A stretch of 64,000 nucleotides of DNA, taken from positions 51,319 through 115,318 of the forward strand of contig JAAWWE010000011.1 of NCBI GenBank assembly GCA_021404525.1. The letters run 5' to 3'. Origin of the DNA: Rhodobiaceae bacterium (GTDB taxonomy: Bacteria; Pseudomonadota; Alphaproteobacteria; Parvibaculales; Parvibaculaceae). Shown piece after piece: positions 35,624-46,073 of this stretch (position 1 is its first letter; every line of letters starts with the position of its first letter). A program made the position numbers and the translations under genes. The notes under the pieces are model-generated. The model did no database searches. It was not told the origin of the DNA and saw only the letters and a list, made by a program, of their open reading frames with translations.

Positions 35624-37648
35624 TCATTCAAACTCGATAATAACTTCATCAACCTGCAGACTATCGCCTGCTGCGGCAGAAATTTCAGCCACAACACCAT
35701 CGCGCTCAGCCCGGAGGATATTTTCCATCTTCATCGCTTCAACGACGGCAAGTGTCTGACCAACTTTCACTTCCTGGCCAACCTCAACATTGATGGAGAC
35801 CACCAGACCCGGCATCGGACAGAGGAGGTATTTCGACGTATCAGCCTCCACCTTCTCTGGCATGAACTGCACAAGGTCGTGCGCATTCTTCGTCCGCACC
35901 GCCGCGTTCACCGTCGACCCTCGATAGGTGAGATTATAGCCCTGAAGGCCACGGGCGCGCTCAGCTTGAAGCACGATGGGCTCACCGTCGATGGTCCCTT
36001 CGAAAACAACATCTCCCGGACGCCATTCACTCGCAACAGTATGACGACTCCGTTCGCTGCCATCTTCATTTTGAAGGGTCACAACGAGCCAGTCTTCCTC
36101 GGGCTCTGTTTTGAGGCGGATAGTGTGCTCTTGATCCAGCGCTACAACCCAATCTTCCGGAAGGAAGCGCGGACGATTAGGCAACTGGCCGGTAATCTCC
36201 GTTGCACGAAGAGCATGAATTTCGTTCATGAACGCCGCAACAAGAACAAGCTTGTCAGCGCGATCTTCGGTCACAGGAACGCCTGCAAACCCATCAGGAT
36301 ATTCATCCGCAATGAAGCCAGTTGTCAGGTTCCCAGAGCGAAAACGTTCATGCTCCATGATCGCACCAAGGAACGGAATATTGTGTTGAATGCCTTCAAT
36401 ATAAAAGGCGTCCAACGCATCCGACATGGCATCGACCGCTTCTTCACGCGTTGCCGCGTGGGTACAAAGCTTAGCGATCATTGGGTCGTAATAGAGCGAA
36501 ATTTCTCCGCCTTCATAAACGCCCGTGTCGTTACGCACCGTGATGCCATTCTCCGACGTCACCTCAGCCGGTGGCTGATAGCGGCTCAAGCGGCCGATTG
36601 ACGGGAGAAAACCACGATAAGGATCTTCTGCGTAAATCCGGCTTTCAATGGCCCAACCATTCAGCTTGATGTCACCCTGCTTGATTGAGAGTTTCTCGCC
36701 TGCAGCAACACGGATCATCTGCTCGACAAGGTCGATGCCTGTGATGAGCTCTGTCACAGGGTGTTCAACCTGGAGCCGTGTGTTCATTTCCAGGAAATAG
36801 AAATTCTTGTCTTTGTCGACAATGAACTCAACGGTACCTGCGCTTCGATAGTCGACAGCCTTGGCGAGTGATACCGCCTGCTCCCCCATCTTCTTGCGCG
36901 TTGCTTCGTCAAGGAAGGGGCTCGGTGCCTCTTCAATCACCTTCTGGTTACGGCGCTGGATAGAGCATTCGCGCTCTCCCACATAGACCGCATCCGTCCC
37001 ATCGGCCATCACCTGGATTTCAATGTGGCGCGGTTCGGTGACGAACTTCTCAATGAAGACACGGTCATCGCCAAAGCTCGCCTTGGCCTCATTGATCGCG
37101 GATTGGAAGCCTTCGGCAACTTCGCTTTCGCTCCAGGCAATCCGCATGCCCTTCCCGCCGCCGCCGGCAGAAGCTTTCATCATGACCGGGTAGCCGACTT
37201 CGCCAGCGATCTTGATGGCTTCATCTGTGTCTTTGATGACGCCGAGATAACCTGGAACCGTGCTTACCTTTGCATCGTTCGCGAATTTCTTCGACTCGAT
37301 CTTGTCACCCATTACCTGGATGGCTTTGACATTCGGGCCGATAAACGCAATGCCTTCTTTCTCCAGAGCCTCAGCAAATGAGGCGTTCTCTGAAAGAAAG
37401 CCATAGCCAGGATGCACCGCTTCAGCGCCCGTATCTTTGACCGCTTGGATGATCTTTTCGATCACAAGATAGGATTCAGCTGATGCTGCAGGCCCGATGT
37501 TGACCGCCTCATCCGCCATCTCCACATGCAGCGCGTCTTTGTCTGCATCGGAATAGACAGCAACCGTCGCAATGCCCATCTTCTTTGCCGTCTTCATCAC
37601 CCGGCACGCGATTTCGCCTCTGTTGGCGATCAGGATCTTCTTAAACAT
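35624..37648 (-). CDS. pccA: Propionyl-CoA carboxylase biotin-containing (alpha) subunit
   Basis: MFKKILIANRGEIACRVMKTAKKMGIATVAVYSDADKDALHVEMADEAVNIG; VVEAMKMENILRAE biotin site; next to pccB. Confidence 0.95.
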   Translation of the reverse strand: MFKKILIANRGEIACRVMKTAKKMGIATVAVYSDADKDALHVEMADEAVNIGPAASAESYLVIEKIIQAVKDTGAEAVHPGYGFLSENASFAEALEKEGIAFIGPNVKAIQVMGDKIESKKFANDAKVSTVPGYLGVIKDTDEAIKIAGEVGYPVMMKASAGGGGKGMRIAWSESEVAEGFQSAINEAKASFGDDRVFIEKFVTEPRHIEIQVMADGTDAVYVGERECSIQRRNQKVIEEAPSPFLDEATRKKMGEQAVSLAKAVDYRSAGTVEFIVDKDKNFYFLEMNTRLQVEHPVTELITGIDLVEQMIRVAAGEKLSIKQGDIKLNGWAIESRIYAEDPYRGFLPSIGRLSRYQPPAEVTSENGITVRNDTGVYEGGEISLYYDPMIAKLCTHAATREEAVDAMSDALDAFYIEGIQHNIPFLGAIMEHERFRSGNLTTGFIADEYPDGFAGVPVTEDRADKLVLVAAFMNEIHALRATEITGQLPNRPRFLPEDWVVALDQEHTIRLKTEPEEDWLVVTLQNEDGSERSRHTVASEWRPGDVVFEGTIDGEPIVLQAERARGLQGYNLTYRGSTVNAAVRTKNAHDLVQFMPEKVEADTSKYLLCPMPGLVVSINVEVGQEVKVGQTLAVVEAMKMENILRAERDGVVAEISAAAGDSLQVDEVIIEFE

Positions 37649-37660
37649 TTGATCGCCCCC

Positions 37661-39193
37661 TTAAAGCGGAATGTTGTCGTGTTTTTTCCAAGGATTATCG
37701 AGTTGCTTGTCTCGCAACACCGCCAAAGCCCGGGCAATCCGAGGCCGTGTATTGTGAGGCATGATCACCTCATCAATGTAGCCACGCTCCGCCGCCTTAA
37801 ACGGGTTCAGGAAGCGGTCTTCATACTCCGCCGTATGCTCGGCGATTTTTGCTTCGTCATTAATGTCCTTGCGGTGAATGATTTCCACCGCGCCTTTCGC
37901 CCCCATGACAGCGACTTCAGCTGTAGGCCAGGCATAGTTCACATCACCACGAAGGTGTGTTGATGCCATCACAACATAGGCACCGCCATAAGCTTTCCGC
38001 GTAATCACCGTGATTTTGGGGACAGTTGCCTCTGCATAGGCATAAAGAAGCTTGGCGCCATGCTTGATAAGGCCGCCATATTCTTGCGACGTCCCAGGAA
38101 GGAAACCTGGAACATCCACGAGCGTGACGATCGGAATGTCAAAGCAATCACAGAAGCGCACAAAGCGGGCTGCTTTCCGGCTCGCATCACTATCCAACAC
38201 GCCGGCCAGCGTCATAGGCTGATTGGCGACGAAGCCTACTGTCCGCCCTTCAATACGTCCAAAACCGGTGATGATGTTCTTGGCAAAACTCTCCTGAATT
38301 TCGAAGAAGTCACCCTCATCAATAAGCTTCAACACCAACTCCTTCATGTCGTAGGGCATGTTGGGGTTGCTCGGGATCAGAGTATCGAGCGAAGGCTCAA
38401 CACGATCCTGATCATCAAAGAAGGGCCGCTCCGGAACATCCGAGCGGTTAGATGAAGGAAGGTAGTCAACGAGGCGACGAACCTGGCTCATGGCCACCAC
38501 GTCATTCTCAAACGCGCCGTCCGCCACTGACGACTTGGTCGAGTGAACAGATGCACCGCCCAGTTCCTCTGAAGTAACCTCTTCATTGGTCACCGTCTTC
38601 ACAACGTCAGGGCCGGTCACGAACATGTAGGACGTATCTTTTACCATGAAGATAAAGTCGGTCATCGCCGGCGAATAGACATCACCACCAGCACAAGGCC
38701 CCATGATCACCGAAATCTGGGGGATAACGCCAGATGCCAGCACATTGCGGCTAAACACTTCGCCATATCCGCCGAGCGCATCCACACCTTCCTGGATGCG
38801 GGCACCGCCAGCATCAAACAGGCCGATAATCGGAGCGCCCATTTTGAGCGCCATGTCCTGGACCTTGTTGATCTTCTTCGCGTGGTTTCGCGACAGAGAC
38901 CCGCCCATGACGGTGAAGTCTTTCGCGAACAGGTAGACAGGACGACCATTCACAGTGCCCCAGCCGGTCACGACACCGTCGCCGGGCACCTTTTGGCCAT
39001 CCATGCCAAAATCGTAGCAATCATGCTCAACAAACATGTCGAACTCTTCGAAGCTCCCCTCATCCAGCAGAAGGCTGATGCGCTCACGAGCGGTGAGCTT
39101 TCCTTTGCTGTGTTGGGAGTCGATCCGCCGCTCGCCGCCACCTAACCTGGCGACCGCGCGTCGTTCTTCTAGCTGCCGAATAATCTCTTTCAT
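37661..39193 (-). CDS. pccB: Propionyl-CoA carboxylase beta subunit
   Basis: [138 protein letters not shown]. Confidence 0.97.
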   Translation of the reverse strand: MKEIIRQLEERRAVARLGGGERRIDSQHSKGKLTARERISLLLDEGSFEEFDMFVEHDCYDFGMDGQKVPGDGVVTGWGTVNGRPVYLFAKDFTVMGGSLSRNHAKKINKVQDMALKMGAPIIGLFDAGGARIQEGVDALGGYGEVFSRNVLASGVIPQISVIMGPCAGGDVYSPAMTDFIFMVKDTSYMFVTGPDVVKTVTNEEVTSEELGGASVHSTKSSVADGAFENDVVAMSQVRRLVDYLPSSNRSDVPERPFFDDQDRVEPSLDTLIPSNPNMPYDMKELVLKLIDEGDFFEIQESFAKNIITGFGRIEGRTVGFVANQPMTLAGVLDSDASRKAARFVRFCDCFDIPIVTLVDVPGFLPGTSQEYGGLIKHGAKLLYAYAEATVPKITVITRKAYGGAYVVMASTHLRGDVNYAWPTAEVAVMGAKGAVEIIHRKDINDEAKIAEHTAEYEDRFLNPFKAAERGYIDEVIMPHNTRPRIARALAVLRDKQLDNPWKKHDNIPL

Positions 39194-39399
39194 GAAGCCC
39201 CCTCTGCGCTGCTCGAGGCTTATCCTCAACAGCCGGCTTATTGTTTTGGAAGACCACCTTAGACGAATGCTACCCAGGCTTCCAAAGCCGCCCGGTCCGG
39301 GTCCATAAGGCGCTTTGAATAGCACCGAAAATGCCCATTTGCCAATGGGTTATCGCCTTTTCGTGGGTTTCTGCGACGGGCGTGAAATGACGTAGCGAT

Positions 39400-40173
39400 T
39401 CAGAGGAGTTCCAGGTATCTCGCAGTCGCATTCAGCATCTTGCGGCGTTCCTCAAGGCGCGCCTGAGCCTCCTCGTCCCATCCCCAGCGCTCCGCCTGCC
39501 AGGCTTCATCCAAATGGGCCAGATCGTGGGCCTGATCAGCGCTGAGATGGGCCTCAATCAATGCCAGGCCCAAAACAAGCGAGCCGCACAATGAAACCGC
39601 CTGATGCAGGCCCGCAAGCTCAAACGCAGACCGGGCAGCAACGACCTCATGCAACCGCGCCAGCACATCGGCCGGCTGATCCTTGAAAATCACACCAGCT
39701 GCCAGCTCAAGGCGGGCATTGTGGGTAGAATCCAACCAATCGAGCACTGGGTCCCATTGCTCAGCCTGGCGCGCCACGAGACTCTCTGGGTCTTCTGCCC
39801 GATAGCACAGCAGGTCAGACGCGCCGAACGCGGCTATTTCATCCACTATTTCATCGAGACGAGGCCCCACGCGGTCGAGCGCAGTATTTGCGAGCTTCGT
39901 AACCAGCATGGTATCAGGATCAATATGTGTGTCCTGCGCGTTCCACTCCTTGGCGATCGCCTCGCCGAGCGCTGCCGTTGGAACACAAAGTGCAGCCCTC
40001 GCAGGTGTTTTGATTGGGCGGCCGTCTAGCTCAATCACAAAGCCATCGTCCACAGCCCGTGAAGCCGCCTCTTTGTAGAAACGCTTGCGTAGATTGGCCT
40101 TCGCGCCATCCCCTGGATGCGAGACAAAGCGGTCCGCGTTCAAAATCTTGTCTTTATCGTCCGTCACGGCCAA
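39400..40173 (-). CDS. ATP12 family F1-ATPase assembly chaperone
   Basis: RKRFYKEAASRAVDDGFVIELDGRPIKTPARAALCVPTAALGEAIAKEWNAQ, LCYRAEDPESLVARQAEQWDPVLDW. Confidence 0.95.
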   Translation of the reverse strand: MAVTDDKDKILNADRFVSHPGDGAKANLRKRFYKEAASRAVDDGFVIELDGRPIKTPARAALCVPTAALGEAIAKEWNAQDTHIDPDTMLVTKLANTALDRVGPRLDEIVDEIAAFGASDLLCYRAEDPESLVARQAEQWDPVLDWLDSTHNARLELAAGVIFKDQPADVLARLHEVVAARSAFELAGLHQAVSLCGSLVLGLALIEAHLSADQAHDLAHLDEAWQAERWGWDEEAQARLEERRKMLNATARYLELL

Positions 40174-40175
40174 TC

Positions 40176-41948
40176 CTATTTGAATGGAGAGGTGAGTACA
40201 TCGCCAACGCCTTCAATAAGGGAACCGGCTCCCTCACCCGCATCTCTCAAAATGTTTCCCTCGGTGGAATCACGAGAGTTCGTTGCGTCTCTAGATCCGA
40301 TCACTTCGAGGCAAGCGCTCGCTTCATCCGCGTCGAAATGTTCGGTACTGACAAGCGGGAGCAATGCGCCGATGCCGCCTGTCAGAGCGCCAGCACCAAC
40401 CGCCACCGCAATATCGCCAAGCAAGGCGCCTGTGTCCGGCAGGACGCTCGGTGACACAAGCGGGCCGGACACATTCACCGGCGTCGCAAGGCTCAACAAA
40501 CCTGGGTCGTTTGGTCTTGGATTTAGGCGCATCTCTATCGTCTCATCACGCAGATTGATCTTGCCGGAACCTGAAGTCCGCATCTCGCTTGTGACAAGTG
40601 CGAGTGCCGCAATAGTGCCGATGCCATCCTTGAAGTCCACTTCGCCAATGAAGCAGGTAAGGTCGGCGACACCCGTCTCGCCCCCCTTTGGGATCAACGC
40701 CCAGATCAGGTCTTTGGCGATCCATTCAAATGCACTCGAGTGAATATTTCCGCGCCCTGTCGCGATGTCGACTTTGCCATTGAGATTGGAGGCAAGTTCG
40801 GCCGGTGATTTGCCTGTCGAGACAAGATCCAGACCTATATGCCCGTTAACCTCGACAAGATCCGTCGCACCGACCTCCTGCAAAAAGGTGCCAATATCAA
40901 ATCCAGGTGCTGACAATGAGAGACTTGCCCTTGGCGAACTCGAGTTGGCAGCGCTGAAAGTTGCTTCTACACGTCGTTCCCCATAGGTGGCAAAGATAGG
41001 TGCGGTCAGAGACCCATCTTTAAGAGTGATCGCGGTCTGGAAATCCGTGAACTCAAGGTCCCTATAAACGAGGGTATCAACTGTAACATCAACCTCGCCA
41101 TTCACCACACTCAGAGCCCCAAAAGGAAGCTGTGCTTTGCTGAACAAACTCTCCTGATCTGACTCAACCGAGTCCCCGCCAACAACGGCGCCCAGATCAA
41201 TACCCACCGCTGATAACTCACCATCAATCGTGACGGGCGCGCTTGAGCTGTTGCGGCTCCCTTTGAGAGAACCGGTGAGTTCAATCGCATCATAGGAAAG
41301 CTTGAGGTCACTGATCCGAAACGCATTCTCATCACCGACAATCAACGCGGAGGCCGATGCAGGATTGGAGTCAATATCACCAAACACTCCAACGGCAACA
41401 CCGTTGCCCTTCGGCTCAATATCAGCCCTGGTCAGCTCCACCTGCGTTGCCTCACCTCGCCTGCCACTCCGGTACGTAATGCTTACATCGTCCAACACAA
41501 CACGAGGAAGCACAGCCGTTGATGGCTGCGCTTCCGACTCCGCCGATGCTGTCTCTGAGGCAGCACCATCCAAAACCCAGTTTCCCTTGCCCTGAGGTCC
41601 TGTTTCCAGCAACACGGTTGCTCCCCGAACATCGAGTTGGGCGACATCAAGACTTCCCGCGAAAAGACCAAAGAGAGATAGGCGAATTGCGACGCGGTCC
41701 GCAGTGAACATTGTGGGGTCGGCACCCCAAGATGCATTGCCAAAGCGAACGTCTCTAGCAACGATTGTAGGTGTCAGAGAATATCCAACCTCCAAGGGTC
41801 CGGCCAACTCCAGCTTTCTGCCCGTCTGTTGTTCGGCAAGCGACGCAATTTCGCTTCTGTAAGCATTGATGTCCAGAAAAGTGAGCGCGTAAAGACCGCC
41901 TGCCAGAAGCAGCACGATAGCAAGCAGAACAAGACCAAATCTTTTCAT
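40176..41948 (-). CDS. AsmA family protein
   Basis: 590 aa; FGLVLLAIVLLLAGGLYALTFLDINAYRSEIASLAEQQTGRKLELAGPLEVGYSLTPTIVARDVRFGNASWG. Confidence 0.92.
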   Translation of the reverse strand: MKRFGLVLLAIVLLLAGGLYALTFLDINAYRSEIASLAEQQTGRKLELAGPLEVGYSLTPTIVARDVRFGNASWGADPTMFTADRVAIRLSLFGLFAGSLDVAQLDVRGATVLLETGPQGKGNWVLDGAASETASAESEAQPSTAVLPRVVLDDVSITYRSGRRGEATQVELTRADIEPKGNGVAVGVFGDIDSNPASASALIVGDENAFRISDLKLSYDAIELTGSLKGSRNSSSAPVTIDGELSAVGIDLGAVVGGDSVESDQESLFSKAQLPFGALSVVNGEVDVTVDTLVYRDLEFTDFQTAITLKDGSLTAPIFATYGERRVEATFSAANSSSPRASLSLSAPGFDIGTFLQEVGATDLVEVNGHIGLDLVSTGKSPAELASNLNGKVDIATGRGNIHSSAFEWIAKDLIWALIPKGGETGVADLTCFIGEVDFKDGIGTIAALALVTSEMRTSGSGKINLRDETIEMRLNPRPNDPGLLSLATPVNVSGPLVSPSVLPDTGALLGDIAVAVGAGALTGGIGALLPLVSTEHFDADEASACLEVIGSRDATNSRDSTEGNILRDAGEGAGSLIEGVGDVLTSPFK

Positions 41949-41960
41949 GACGCGCCTCCT

Positions 41961-42665
41961 TCAATCTCCAGCAGAGCGTTTCGTGGCGGCAGCACCCGAC
42001 CAGTGCCGATCCAGATAAGGAACAAGATCATCAAAATGATCCAACACGTGAGGGGCACCATACTCGATGAGCTCCTCCCGATCATGATACCCCCAGGAAA
42101 CACCGACGGCATGTGCGCCTGCATCGCGCCCCATAACGATATCGTAGCTCGTGTCGCCAAATATTACCGTCTGCGAAGCAGTGACTCCTGCCTCGTTCAT
42201 CGCTTGCTGCATCATTGACGGATGCGGCTTGGAGGGATGTTCGTCGGCCGTCTGAAGAGTCATGAAATGATCACGGATATCATGCAGCTCCAGAATGTTC
42301 CGCAATCCCCGCTGCGACTTTCCCGTAGCAACCCCGAGCAAAACATCGTCCCGTGCAGCGAGCATGTCTAGCGCCTGCTGCGCACCAGGAAAAAGCGGTT
42401 CGTGAAGAGAAGGGTCCTGACGCAGATGGAAAAAGGCTTGCCGATAGCTCTCCTTCACAAGCGACACAGTCGCTCCGTCTTCATGCGGAAGCAGTTTTCT
42501 GATCGCTTCCTCTAGTGAAAGCCCGACAATGGAAAGAACTTTTTCCCGTGGGAGAAGCGACAGCGAATGCGCTGAAAAAGCTCGGTTCATCGCTGCGACG
42601 ATCATGTGCTGGCTGTCCACCAGTGTTCCATCGCAATCAAAAACAACGAGCTTTAACTCACTCAC
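41961..42665 (-). CDS. HAD family hydrolase (phosphoglycolate phosphatase-like)
   Basis: LVVFDCDGTLVDSQHMIVAAM, LGVATGKSQRGL, VIFGDTSYDIVMGRDAGAHAVGVSWGYHD. Confidence 0.94.
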   Translation of the reverse strand: MSELKLVVFDCDGTLVDSQHMIVAAMNRAFSAHSLSLLPREKVLSIVGLSLEEAIRKLLPHEDGATVSLVKESYRQAFFHLRQDPSLHEPLFPGAQQALDMLAARDDVLLGVATGKSQRGLRNILELHDIRDHFMTLQTADEHPSKPHPSMMQQAMNEAGVTASQTVIFGDTSYDIVMGRDAGAHAVGVSWGYHDREELIEYGAPHVLDHFDDLVPYLDRHWSGAAATKRSAGD

Positions 42666-43663
42666 AATTCTAACTCCGCGAAGGGATCATCATCATCTTC
42701 TGGGTCCAGCGCAAGGAGGTCCCAGCTTTTGTGCATATGCTCAGGCAGCGCAGCTGATATCGAAAACCGGCCGCCCTCAGGGTGCGCAATGTCTATGGAG
42801 CGGGCATGAAGATGTAAAGACGACGAGATCTCTCCTCCAGGATGCGCGTCTGCACCTCCATATTTTCCGTCGCCGACGATCGGGCATTCCAGAGCCTCCA
42901 CCGAATGCACACGCAGTTGATGCGTACGACCAGTCACCGGCATGAAAGACACCCAGGCAAGCTTTTGGCCTGCCCGCGCCACTGTTGCGTAATGGGTTTC
43001 AGATGCCTGGGCGCCCGGTGTCCGGTCGGGTACCGGCACCATGCGCTCACCGGATCGACCAGCCTGTTTTGCCAGCGTCATGCGGATGGTACCGCGTTCC
43101 GGTCGCGGAACTCCCACGGTCAATGCCCAGTATATTTTCCTCGTATCTCTTTCCTTGAAAGACTTGGCCAACTTCGATGCAGCCTTTGCTGTGCGCGCGA
43201 GAAGCAAGACGCCACTCGTATCTCGGTCGAGACGATGGACCAACCGTGGACGTTCCGGGAAATCAAACTTAAGGCCTTCCAGCATGCCGTCCAAATGCCG
43301 CTCGGTTCCCGTCCCCCCCTGCACTGCCAACCCGCTTGGCTTGTTCACAACAATGATGGACGCATCTTTGTGAAGCACGAGACTTTGCACAAAGGCTGCT
43401 TCTTTTTTGTCAAAAGACGGTCGCTTGGGCTTCTTGTCTGGCACGAAACCTTCGCGGTCCCCGAAGGGAGGAACCCGGACCGTTTGTCCTGCTTCCAGTC
43501 GAACATTCGCTTTGACGCGGCCACCATCCACGCGAACCTGCCCCTTGCGGAGTAGTTTCTCCAAACGAGAATGGGCAAGTTCTGGGTAATGCCGTTTGAA
43601 CCAACGATCCACGCGAAGTCCGTCATCATCCTCGCTTACATCGACATGCGCCACACCACTCAT
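42662..43663 (-). CDS. RluA family pseudouridine synthase with S4 domain
   Basis: LEKLLRKGQVRVDGGRVKAN (S4), RPRLVHRLDRDTSGVLLLARTAKAA, VTGRTHQLRVHSVEALECPIVGDGKYGG. Confidence 0.95.
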   Translation of the reverse strand: MSGVAHVDVSEDDDGLRVDRWFKRHYPELAHSRLEKLLRKGQVRVDGGRVKANVRLEAGQTVRVPPFGDREGFVPDKKPKRPSFDKKEAAFVQSLVLHKDASIIVVNKPSGLAVQGGTGTERHLDGMLEGLKFDFPERPRLVHRLDRDTSGVLLLARTAKAASKLAKSFKERDTRKIYWALTVGVPRPERGTIRMTLAKQAGRSGERMVPVPDRTPGAQASETHYATVARAGQKLAWVSFMPVTGRTHQLRVHSVEALECPIVGDGKYGGADAHPGGEISSSLHLHARSIDIAHPEGGRFSISAALPEHMHKSWDLLALDPEDDDDPFAELEL

Positions 43664-44034
43664 GAGACCACCAGCCGGGTTAGCCAAATACCAAAGAACA
43701 AGGCCAGGACGGCACCGCCCAGAGATCCAAACGCGTAGAAAGCAGCAACGCCAATATCCTTGCGCTCAAGCAGGAGCGAGATATCGAGCGAAAAAGCAGA
43801 GAATGTGGTGAACCCGCCCAGCACACCCGTCACGAGGAAGGCGCGCACTTCAGGCGACACCTGGAACCGAAGCGCGAAGCTCTCAACAATCACGCCGATC
43901 AGAAAGGAGCCGATAATATTGACGCCCAGGGTTCCCCACGGAAAACCCGGCCCAAACCACCGCAATGTCTGAGCAGCAAAAAGATAGCGACCGGTAGCCC
44001 CAACAGCACCGCCAAGCGCCACGGCAATCAACAT
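43660..44034 (-). CDS. crcB: Fluoride efflux channel CrcB/Fluc
   Basis: MLIAVALGGAVGATGRYLF, GTLGVNIIGSFLIGVI, FLVTGVLGGFTTFSAFSLDI. Confidence 0.96.
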   Translation of the reverse strand: MLIAVALGGAVGATGRYLFAAQTLRWFGPGFPWGTLGVNIIGSFLIGVIVESFALRFQVSPEVRAFLVTGVLGGFTTFSAFSLDISLLLERKDIGVAAFYAFGSLGGAVLALFFGIWLTRLVVS

Positions 44035-44036
44035 TT

Positions 44037-45350
44037 TCAAGATCGCCTCTCCTCTCTCAACTTCTGCCAATAGGCCAGTCGCTTCGCGATATCCCGCTCA
44101 AATCCGCGTTCAACAGGTTTGTAGAAACGCTGCCGGGTCATTTCATCAGGGAAATAATTCTGTCCGGAAAATCCATCCGGTGAGTCATGGTCATACTCAT
44201 ATCCGGCGCCATACCCAAGCTCTTTCATAAGCTTTGTCGGTGCATTGAGTATGTGGGCGGGCGGCGCTACGGACCCGGTTTCTTTCGCCGTCTTCATCGC
44301 CCCCTTAAAGGCCGTATATTGTGCATTCGATTTGGGCGCGCTTGCGACATAAAGCACCGCCTGTGCAAGGGCGAGTTCCCCCTCTGGGCTCCCTAAAAAC
44401 TCGAATGTGTCTTTTGCCGCAAGCGCCTGAACAAGCGCCTGCGGGTCAGCGAGGCCAATATCCTCAATCGCCATACGCACCACCCGCCGCAAAATGAAGA
44501 GCGGATCTTCTCCCCCATCCAGCATGCGCGCGAGCCAATAGAGCGCTGCGTCGACGTCAGACCCGCGAACGGACTTATGAAGTGCGCTGATGAGGTTGTA
44601 ATGTCCCTCGCGCGACTTGTCGTAGATCGGTGCCCGCCGTTGCATCAGTTTTGTAAGGCTCTGCGTATCGAGAGCTTCCGCTGGCGCCAGAGCGAGAATT
44701 TCTTCAGCCAGGTTGAGCACAAAACGCCCATCTCCATCCGCCATAGCTCGAAGCGCTATTCGTGCATCATCTGTGAGCGCCAGCTTCTCACCCACAAATG
44801 CTTCAGCCCGCGACATCAGCTCTTCAAGCGCCTCATCATCCAGCCGGTTGAGCACGAGCACCTGTGCACGGGACAAGAGCGCCGCATTGAGCTCAAATGA
44901 CGGGTTCTCCGTCGTCGCCCCGACAAGGATAACCGTGCCATCTTCCATCACCGGCAGAAAGCTATCCTGCTGCGCTCGGTTGAACCGGTGGATCTCATCC
45001 ACAAACAGCAAGGTGCTACGGCCTTGACTTCGCCGCAGCCGCGCAGCCTCGAAGACCTTTTTCAGGTCTGCCACGCCTGAAAAGACGGCAGAGACCTGTT
45101 CAAAGGCCAGACCCACTGCATCGGCCAAAAGGCGCGCTGTGGTGGTTTTGCCTGTACCCGGGGGTCCCCAGAATATGATCGAGGATAAGTGCCCAGACGC
45201 GACCATCCTGCCGATAGGCCCATCAGGACCAATCAGATGGGCCTGTCCAACAACTTCTGAAAGCGCAGCCGGCCGCAGCCGGTCGGCGAGCGGTCGCGGA
45301 GCCTCATCTACATTGCTGGACGGGTCATGGAAAAGATCGGACATAGGCAA
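44037..45350 (-). CDS. rarA: Replication-associated recombination protein A (RarA/MgsA)
   Basis: RPLADRLRPAALSEVVGQAHLIG, FWGPPGTGKTTTARLLAD, FVDEIHRFNRAQQDSFLPVMEDGTVILVGATTENPSFELN. Confidence 0.97.
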   Translation of the reverse strand: MPMSDLFHDPSSNVDEAPRPLADRLRPAALSEVVGQAHLIGPDGPIGRMVASGHLSSIIFWGPPGTGKTTTARLLADAVGLAFEQVSAVFSGVADLKKVFEAARLRRSQGRSTLLFVDEIHRFNRAQQDSFLPVMEDGTVILVGATTENPSFELNAALLSRAQVLVLNRLDDEALEELMSRAEAFVGEKLALTDDARIALRAMADGDGRFVLNLAEEILALAPAEALDTQSLTKLMQRRAPIYDKSREGHYNLISALHKSVRGSDVDAALYWLARMLDGGEDPLFILRRVVRMAIEDIGLADPQALVQALAAKDTFEFLGSPEGELALAQAVLYVASAPKSNAQYTAFKGAMKTAKETGSVAPPAHILNAPTKLMKELGYGAGYEYDHDSPDGFSGQNYFPDEMTRQRFYKPVERGFERDIAKRLAYWQKLREERRS

Positions 45351-45400
45351 GATTTAGCATGTTTTACCGCTTGGCACCGACGGTCGGGCTCAAGATTCTT

Positions 45401-45991
45401 CTATTTGTGCGTGAGGCCCATTGCGATCCGACTGACAACCCATCGATTGAAATCGGCGCGGCTTTTATCGTCGCCTTTAAGGCTGACACTCGCCAAAAAG
45501 GCGCCTCCGACAAGGTCTTCGCCTATCAAGAAGGTGTTTAAAAGCGCCAGCGAATACCGCACATCACTTTCCCTCCCCACGTTCTGTGGTTCTGCACAGA
45601 GCTTCTCGACAATGGGGTCAAAAAGGCCTCTCCCTTCACTTTCCCATCCTTCGGCGGCCAGCCAGGTAGCCAAACGTCCAAATTTACGCCCTTGGTAGAG
45701 CTCGGTCAGCTTTGCCGCTACCTCAGTGACCATGTCGGCACTCGAAACCATAGAGTTCGCAATATCGGCGATCTCGCTTTGCAGCTTCCGCCCAGCCTCT
45801 TTTAAGAGGGCTGTCATCAGACCCTTGCGGTTTTTGAAATGATAATGAATGGCTGCATCTGTGATGCCCAGATCATCTGCAACCACCTGAACCCGAACAG
45901 CATCAGGCCCACCTATGATTAGGTAGTGCTCTGCCCTCGCGAGAATGTTCTGCCGCGCAGCTTCAGGGCTCAGCCGTTTTCGTTCAGCCAT
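45401..45991 (-). CDS. TetR/AcrR family transcriptional regulator
   Basis: QNILARAEHYLIIGGPDAVRVQVVADDLGITDAAIHYHFKNRKGLMTALL helix-turn-helix. Confidence 0.92.
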   Translation of the reverse strand: MAERKRLSPEAARQNILARAEHYLIIGGPDAVRVQVVADDLGITDAAIHYHFKNRKGLMTALLKEAGRKLQSEIADIANSMVSSADMVTEVAAKLTELYQGRKFGRLATWLAAEGWESEGRGLFDPIVEKLCAEPQNVGRESDVRYSLALLNTFLIGEDLVGGAFLASVSLKGDDKSRADFNRWVVSRIAMGLTHK

Positions 45992-46022
45992 CTTCTCGCG
46001 TCCTTACTTGACTCTTCAAGAT

Positions 46023-46062
46023 ACTTAGAATACTCAAAGTAACAACATTGGCAAGTCTAAGT
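46023..46062. promoter_or_regulatory. Inverted repeat in TetR/hydrolase divergent intergenic region (candidate operator)
   Basis: ACTTAGA (46023-46029) and TCTAAGT (46056-46062), exact inverted 7-mers between the divergent starts. Confidence 0.3.
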
Positions 46063-46073
46063 AGGAGATCCGC

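Noticed and set aside
39334-39349. CCCATT-TGCC-AATGGG hairpin between ATP12 and pccB
   Set aside because: 6-bp AT-containing stem with only a short T stretch; too weak to call a terminator.
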